From positions 35,345,059 through 35,409,058 of the forward strand of contig OY821518.1 in the NCBI GenBank assembly GCA_963682025.1: a stretch of DNA of 64,000 bases. Reading direction: 5' to 3'. This stretch comes from Cordilura impudica (lineage: Eukaryota; Arthropoda; Insecta; Diptera; Scathophagidae). Of this stretch, positions 57,269 to 64,000 are shown piece by piece (within the stretch, counting starts at the first letter, position 1; each line of letters starts with the position of its first letter). Under the pieces are notes generated by a model. The model saw only the letters and a list, made by a program, of their open reading frames with translations. It had not been told where the DNA came from and did no database searches. Made by a program: the position numbers and the translations under genes.

Positions 57269-57758
57269 AGGTGCTATTACATGATGTGTTTTTTACATAT
57301 GTACTGTCAAATTTTCCCACAACAAAAGTTGTACACATCGTGTGATACATATGAAACATTGTTTATGTACAATACATGAGGAAAGTCACAAGTACATTTT
57401 TCAATTAGAACAGGTTCTATTTTTGCATGACAAACATATGAAAATACAACACTGCTTGTGGCGAAAGAAAAACAGAGTAAATTTTAAAGATTAATATTGA
57501 AAGAAAAATAAATTGTGTAGTATTAATTAACAATTAAAAAATATATAACTTTTTTTAACAATAAATTTTTGTAAATTCACAAATTAAATCAGCTGTTGTT
57601 TACATTTAGAGGTTATGTCATACGGAAATACATAGGCACGTGTGATAGCAAAAATTATTAATCGTATGTAAAAGACAATTTTGACAGACATGAGGAATTT
57701 CATATGGATAAAAAAAGTGACAGTACATATGTAAAAAACACTTCGTGTAATAGCACCT
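57269..57758. mobile_element. MITE with 41-bp TIRs and TTA target duplication
   Basis: The left end begins AGGTGCTATTACATGATGTG and continues TTTTTTACATATGTACTGTC. The right end, reversed, is the same with two differences in the first 41 bases. Each end is bounded by TTA (57266-57268, 57759-57761). A 3-bp TWA target fits PIF/Harbinger MITEs; a TA reading (Tc1/mariner) is possible. Length 490 bp, no transposase. Confidence 0.85.
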
Positions 57759-57761
57759 TTA

Positions 57762-59929
57762 GCATAACTGACACTAAGAATGTTTTCGAGACATGTTAAA
57801 ACTAGTTGGATTTTGCTTTTGGGAAGAACTGCAGCTTGTGTTGAGACAATCATTTATGATTAAAATTTAAAAAAATTTATACTCGAAATTTTCTTCAAAA
57901 AACGTATTTAAATATCCATCTTTGTGCATTAAAATCCCTCTTTTAATAAGAAGGATCCTGGTGATGTTAAATATGTTAACCTATTAAAAATTTGGTTTGG
58001 GCAATTCCTTGCAACCTTAGGTTAAATTTTAAATTTAAAAATTAAATAATTTTTAATTAATTAATTAATTTGAAATTTTTTTTCAAAAGAGGGTATGAAA
58101 ATGTGATAATAGTTTGTTAAATGTATTTTTGAATATTTTTATAGCCCCTATTTTTTTCCAGTAAGAAAGTAAAAGTGTAATTAAGTAATTTTAAAAATAA
58201 AGGCAGTGTCATGTCTGTCACATAACAAAATACTTCTTTTTACTATAATTTATTTTAGAGCGCAGGCATTTTATATGCCTTATTATATTAACTATAAGCA
58301 ACTGTTTTTACTTGTCGTACAAATAACTTCAAAGCTTTTCTGTATTTTAAACACATCCTTTAAAATGTTGTTTGCTTTTTGTCATGTCTGTCACGACTAC
58401 TCTCTGCCCAAAGTTATTAACAACAGTGGTTAATATGTTGGTCAGGTCCGTCTGCATAATTTTGTATATTTTCATGAAGAATGAAAAACTTTTTCTGTAT
58501 AATCTTGGATTAGAAATATCATTGAAAGTCATGTCTGTCACAATGGAATTAGCCGTTGACGGTCAACTAATTACGATGTAGCTATCTCTGTATTTCTTGA
58601 TCGAGACCTTTAAACCTGACTGTCATCTCCCATACAAAATGAAAAGTAAAATATTCTGAATCCTCCCAGGAACTTTTGCCTGAAAAGGGGATTTGATAAC
58701 AGATGCACCGTTGACACAAAAACAATGTAAAACTCTACCCTTACGAATACATAATAAAACTTTGTTTTTCCACAAAAAGCATAAAGAACGTTTTCATATT
58801 CTTCATTTGCTGAAACCACTGTTGAATGTACGAACATTTCGCTTGATATTGACATTTTTAGCAACACTAGCAAAATATGTTTGTATGTGTATGTCCGTAA
58901 GGATGAATTAGTGAACAAGAGTCCAAAGTTGATTTACCTAAAGGTATATTTATTCTATTCAATTTTCTACATATAGCATTGGCAGCAGTTATTTTACATA
59001 AAAAAAAACATTCTGTTTATCTACTTCTCTAGCTGAATGTTTAATATGATGATATTTTTGCATCGTTATTGCTATATAGACAAACACTCGAGAAACAAAA
59101 CAACAGCAACAACAAAAAAAGATAACACAAACAAAACAAAAAGAGGAAGTAATTAATAAATGTTTAACTTAACATGTACAGGAAATAGGAAATGTCTGCA
59201 ATGTTCCATATGAGTCTGTTTAACTCTTCTACAAAAATGTACGACAACTAAAGCGTGTTGTAACAACAATTATGGCCATCAACTTCATAAACATCCCTCT
59301 TATTCATGTTATTTCTACCTAGCGACCAAACATTCCTCTAGCCAACCGACCTACCGACCAACCGACCGACCAACCAATGTCTAACAACAATAAAACAAGC
59401 CCGCAACAAATTTCGTTAAACTTTTGCTCATAAATTTCCATCGAATGCAACATTAATTAATGGATTACTCCACTCGCACTTCAATGGCTTCCTTTGGTTC
59501 CTCCATACTTTTTTTTTGTTTTTTTTTTTCGCTTTAATGAAAATTCAATACAATCTTGTTGCCAATACTTTTAGTTGCTGATGTCTTTTTTTTTTTTTTG
59601 ATGTTTTTTTTGTTATGTATTTTATTTTCCTCTTCAATGGTGAATTTATGTGTTGAAAAGTTTTTAATTGCATACAAAATATGTATGAACAACGAAAAAA
59701 GCATTTTTTTTTTTTGCAACAAATTAATGAAAGTTAAGATGCTTATAGTACTTTTTTCATATGGCACGAGTACACTTTGAAGACATACAGAAAGAAGAAT
59801 ATATTTATTGTAATAAACTGTTTTCTGATGTAATTTCCTATATTTTGTTAATTATAAACATAGTGCACTAAAGGGGATCGCTTAATAAAGTAAATTAAGA
59901 ATTAGTATATTTTTAAGCTAAATATATAT
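57762..59929. other. Mostly single-copy-looking DNA with a dispersed 13-mer
   Basis: TCATGTCTGTCAC occurs at about 58210, 58383 and 58531. An ACCGACCA-type short array is at 59345-59377 and a T/A-rich stretch at 59510-59720. Opposed open frames up to 102 codons (58610-58918 minus, 58693-58911 plus) overlap each other and show no domain. It is possibly host intron or intergenic DNA. Confidence 0.3.
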
Positions 59930-60424
59930 CTCTCATGGGTAAACATCTATACCCGCAGTGGGGTAAATTTCTTTTTCACAATACAATCACAAAAACAGCG
60001 TAACATGTCAGCCGTAAGACAAAATCGGTGTGACTTATCATTGTATTGGTGAAAAAATTATGATATGTAATGACCTTTTCGAAAATAGAACTGAAAAATG
60101 AAAAATAAAAATGAAAAATAAAAAATTAAAACTGCAAAATAAAGAATGAAAAATAAAAATGAAAAATAAAAAATGAAAACTTCAAACTGGAAAATAAAGA
60201 ACGAAAAATAAAAACGAAAAATAAAAATTAAAAATAAAAAGGCAAAATGAAAAATGAAAAATGAAAAAAGAAAAAAGAAAAATAAAAAAAAAAAACAGAA
60301 TAATAAAAAATAAAATAGGAAAAACGAAAAATGAAAAAAGAAAATAAAAAATGAAAATTAAAAAGTGAAAAATAAAAAATGAAAGATAAAAAATGAAAAA
60401 TGCAAAACAAAAAATGAAAAATAA
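59930..60424 (+). repeat. Block and AAAAATG-type tract shared (inverted) with 20.0-20.76 kb
   Basis: 59930-60090 is the reverse complement of 20576-20760 (AAACATCTATACCCGC, TTCACAATACAATCAC, GTAAGACAAAATCGGTG, AATTATGATATGTAATGACC). It is followed by GAAAAATAAAAATG-type repetition to 60424, the complement of the 20.0-20.57 kb tract. The long minus-strand frames rich in Phe come from this repetition. Confidence 0.7.
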
Positions 60425-61222
60425 CAAGTAAGAAAATTATAGTCGGTTGAGACCGACTATATGATACCCTATACCATGCGTTTAGAGACAATATCTCTTA
60501 GATCCAACTAACTGGATATAGAAAATAAGCATAAACAAAATTTGAGTGGGAATTTTATTAATTTTTTTGGCTGCAGATATGAAAAAGTTCATATCGGATG
60601 CTATATCTATATGGGGACTAGGCCTAAAATTGAACCGATCCTGGCCATGTTTGGTAAAGTTTCTTGTATTTTGCAAAAATATATACAAACAAAATTTGAG
60701 AAGAATCAGTGCAATATATTTCTTTTTTGATAGATTTAAGTGAAGATCGGGAAGCAGCTCTATATGGGGCCTATGACTAACAGTTGTCCCATAGGTATTA
60801 TTTTTGGACTACTTATTAATGGGTGTAATAAACGCATATAAACCCAATTTGACTGAGATCTATATGATAATTTGGATCTTATGGCAATTTAAGTCGATTT
60901 CTAAGTGGTCATTTGTATGGGGACTAGGTCTGAACATAGACCGATTCCCACTAATTTCAACAGCTTTCATCCTATGGCCGAAAGAAGCTTACGTACCAGA
61001 TTTCATCAAAATATATTCATATTTGCGACCTGCAGTTTGATTACAAAGTTTACATGGACACCCAGACGGACGGACGGACGGACGGACATAGTTAAATCGA
61101 ATCAGATAGTGATTCTGATTCGATCGGTTTAATTAAAGATGGGTCTAGGTCAAATATTTTTGGTAGTTACAAACAGCAGCACAAAGTCATTATACCCAAA
61201 CCACATAGTGGTATAGGGTATA
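60425..61222 (-). mobile_element. Complete family A Helentron-like element in a low-complexity tract
   Basis: On the minus strand it begins TATACCCTATACCACTATG (61222) and has a CGTCC microsatellite (61067-61087). It ends CATGGTATAGGGTATC, a one-mismatch hairpin (AGTCGGTCTCAACCGACT) and TTTTCTTACTTG. It interrupts the AAAAATG-type tract, which continues on both sides. ORFs at 60482-61132 are repeat frames. Confidence 0.88.
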
Positions 61223-61224
61223 AA

Positions 61225-61516
61225 AACTAGAAGTAAAAATGAAAAATGAAAATTGAAAAATTAAAAATGAAAAATGAAAAAAAAAAATGAAAATTAAAAA
61301 CTGGAAAATAAAAAATGGAAAATAAAAAATGAAAAATGAAACATGAATAATAAAAAATGAAAAATAAAAAATGAAAAATGAAAAATGAAAAATAAAAAAT
61401 GAAAAATAAAAAATGGAAAATGAAAAATAAAAAATGAAAAATTAAAAATAAAAATTGAAAAATAAAAAATGAAAATGAAAATGAAAAATTAAAAATTAAA
61501 AACAAAAATAAAAAAT

Positions 61517-61581
<65 letters not shown>

Positions 61582-61812
61582 AAAAATAAAAATGAAAAAT
61601 AAAATTTAAAAATTAAAAATAAAAAATAAAAAAAAAAATTAAAAATGAAAAATTAAAAATTTAAAAATGAAAACTGAGAAATAAAAATTAAAATTACAAA
61701 CTGGAAAATAAAAAATTAAAAATAGAAAATAAAAAATTAAAAATGAAACATCAAAAATAAAAAAATAAAAAAAATAAAAAATGAAAAATGAAAAATGAAA
61801 AATAAAAAATAA
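61225..61812. repeat. GAAAAATAAAAAAT low-complexity tract
   Basis: Continuation of the tract to the left of the family A insertion. It includes an A run of about 29 bases (61551-61579). Confidence 0.9.
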
Positions 61813-61813
61813 G

Positions 61814-64000
61814 AAGTAAGAGTGTTAAATTCGGCTGTGCCGAATCTTTGATACCCTCCACCTCGGTTTGAGTATTGATAATAAATGCAAACAAAATATT
61901 GGAAAAAGTAAACAATTTGTTAAACTTAATACCAAATTATTTCAGAAAATTCTTTGGGTTGGTTTTCGTCTTTTCTATTATTTCGGATTTATTTTGGTGT
62001 TTGCTTTGAGGTCATCGTAGTTGCTGATCGGCATGCATTTAGGTTATATACCTATATGCATGCGTTTCCGGTTATATGACATAACTTCTCGTTTAATTTA
62101 GTTTTTGCTAATTAAATAGCTCGCCCTAACCTCCATTGCAAAGGTAATGGTTGTATGGAGTGGCTATATGCATTAAATCGTGCTAATTGGAGATGGCTGT
62201 ATAGCTTCTTTTAACTGGCCATATAGGTCGGATGGAGTAACAAAATAATAACCAAAAAAAAAAGCTCTCTCAACTTTTTTTTAAAATATTGCCATATTTT
62301 GAAACCATAGAGAATAAATTTATAATAATAAATAATCAAATTAGGGATGAAAAACGCAAAAACGAAAAGTCCCAAACATTTTAAATAAAATAATTTAATG
62401 TTATCTTTGTTTTCTGAAAAACTTCAAATTTTCATCCAAAAAAAATTGTGAAAATTTATATATAAAAAATAACATTCTCATAAAATTACGTTTACTTATG
62501 TAACAATTTTTATTTAGCAATTCTTAAATATTATTTGAGGTTTTCTTAAATTCATTAAATTTAAATTAATATCGACAAATCTGTTTTTCTATTTATTTAA
62601 ATTGTAGAGGAGTGGCATCTCTGTCAAAATAAGCGAAAAACACAAAGAAGAATAGAAAAAAATAAATTACTTGGTGTTTGACAGGATGATTTTATGTTTA
62701 TGTTTAATATCTTTATTTTTTTACTAATATTTCTGTTTATTTATTTGAAAATGAAATAATGAATTGAATATGCTATTTAATTTTTTTTATTTATATAAAA
62801 AAGTGTTTTAATTAAAGCAAAATATTTTCACTATTTCATGATTTTTATTTATGTATGACGACATTTCAACCTAAAAATTTAAGTTTTTATCGATTGGATA
62901 AACAACACAAAAATGGTTGTCGTTTAGATAACAACAACAGCTGACTTTAACAATAGCGGCTATCGTTTAAAAATTTTACTGATAATTTTGCAATTTTCTT
63001 TTTTTTTACGATTCGACTATCGTTAAAAGAAGTTACTGAATCGCGTTACTGAAAAGTTATTAATATCTCCTGAATAGCAATATTTTTTTTAAATGTAAAC
63101 ATTTTTAAATGTAAACATATTTCTAAATTTAAAATTATTATTTCCGACGTTTTGATATGATTTTCTGAAATTCAATTAATATTTTCTAATTTATAATTGG
63201 AAATTTTATTTTCCGTTTTTATTATAATTGATATTTTCTTAAATTTGAATGGAAAATTTAAAAAGTGAAATTTTGTATTTATGTGAATAATAATGTTTTA
63301 TTAATTATAAACAATTTTTAAAAATTAGATGTAATCGCAATCAGATATTTTATAGGTAAAGCAGAATAATATTTCTATATAACTATGTAGAACTGTTTTG
63401 TAAGCAAAAAACTCATTGACGAACTCGGTAACTCTATTTTGTAAAGACAATAAAAAGTTAATATGCCAAACTTATGTTCATATTTGTAAAAGAATAATGA
63501 AAAAACATATGAAATAAAAGACCAGCCCGTGTATACTCTTAACATTGTCCTGTATGATATCTAGTTGAAAATATTAACATTCATGTTAAAATAGAAATAA
63601 CTATTGCAAAGCTAATTAGAACAAACAAAAATTATGGCGCCATCCACTGTGGCATAGTCACGCTGAGCAAAATGAAGTGACACTCTGTTAATGCAAAAGA
63701 TATGTATTTTCCCCACAACAAAATACTGCAGAATTTTATGTAAATAAAATAACCGATTTATTTCTAACATGCAGTTATTATGAATATACATACATACATA
63801 ATTACATATATATAATATATGTATATTATTTGTATTATTTAATATGTGTATGTATGTATATTTAAATATTACACACAAAAAATACAACATCAAACGTTAT
63901 GTTTGTGTTTTTCTCTTTAAATAAATTAATACATAAATTTTTTTGCTAAATTTACATTTGGGCAATTCACAACAGGTGTTGTATATTGTATGTTGTATTG
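61814..64000 (-). mobile_element. Family B long Helentron-like element, second copy, runs to window end
   Basis: The 3' hairpin ATTCGGCTGTGCCGAAT is at 61829-61845. Collinear homology with 2371-5060 runs to about 63957. Relative to the first copy it has 141 bp more near 61915-62055 (a block also found at 11698-11924), lacks about 770 bp (3000-3773) and has a different 150-bp stretch near 62810-62930. From 63958 (GGGCAATTCACAACAGGTG) the sequence differs, possibly another insertion. Confidence 0.75.

Noticed and set aside
58610..58918. 102-codon minus frame and overlapping 72-codon plus frame
   Set aside because: Mutually antisense, no domain, no splice or promoter support; cannot be called genes.
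60182..60491. Phe-rich minus-strand frames (also 61227-61505) resembling membrane proteins
   Set aside because: They are translations of the GAAAAATAAAAATG low-complexity tract.
1..64000. CRISPR arrays, bacterial operons, Shine-Dalgarno sites
   Set aside because: The sequence is eukaryotic by its transposon content; no regular spacer-repeat array was seen, and the only tandem arrays are satellites and microsatellites.

Overview
The window looks like intergenic or heterochromatin-like DNA from a brachyceran fly. It is very AT-rich and carries nested transposon remains throughout. Two observations point to Diptera: DINE-1/mini-me-like elements with GTCY microsatellite cores, and rosa-type DD41D mariners. 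A calyptrate fly such as a blowfly or house-fly relative is plausible but not proven. I found no convincing complete host gene; three short stretches could be host exons. All recognised coding DNA belongs to mobile elements, and nearly all of it is broken.

Layout. 1-290 is the tail of a CTAG-type repeat and 357-1032 a Helentron-like (family A) copy. 2371-5928 is a long Helentron-like (family B) element, half of which recurs at 61.8-64 kb. 7.2-9.4 kb holds two Tc1/mariner relics and a pair of nested family A copies. 9.43-11.92 kb holds the most notable gene, a minus-strand Transib transposase (relative of the RAG1 V(D)J recombinase) with all catalytic and zinc residues present and one frameshift. 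12.1-14.0 kb is a LINE tail plus two family E repeats. 16995-20922 is a family B element enclosing a dead LINE and a rosa mariner. 21.1-25.6 kb holds two more family E copies, one with a 1-kb minisatellite.

26.06-29.0 kb is a chimera: mariner relic, a tRNA-Trp 3' half ending in CCA, then a Ty3/gypsy integrase that is itself interrupted by a deleted mariner. 29.05-39.74 kb is a two-unit duplication ending in hAT-like fold-back elements. Each unit shows the empty site of an insertion in the other, so element boundaries can be read directly. 40.8-43.1 kb is an APE-type LINE and 43.4-44.3 kb another mariner relic. 44.43-49.79 kb is a 5-kb octanucleotide array with a 1.27-kb higher-order duplication. 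The rest holds a further family A copy, a family E copy, a Tc1 relic, a second Transib-like fragment (55.8-56.1 kb), a TTA-flanked MITE (57.3-57.8 kb) and family A and B copies set in AAAAATG-like low-complexity DNA.

Nothing here works as an operon or pathway. The interest lies in the Transib gene, the tRNA-retroelement chimera, and the natural filled/empty site pairs that define poorly described repeat families. All identifications come from reading motifs by eye; no database search was run.
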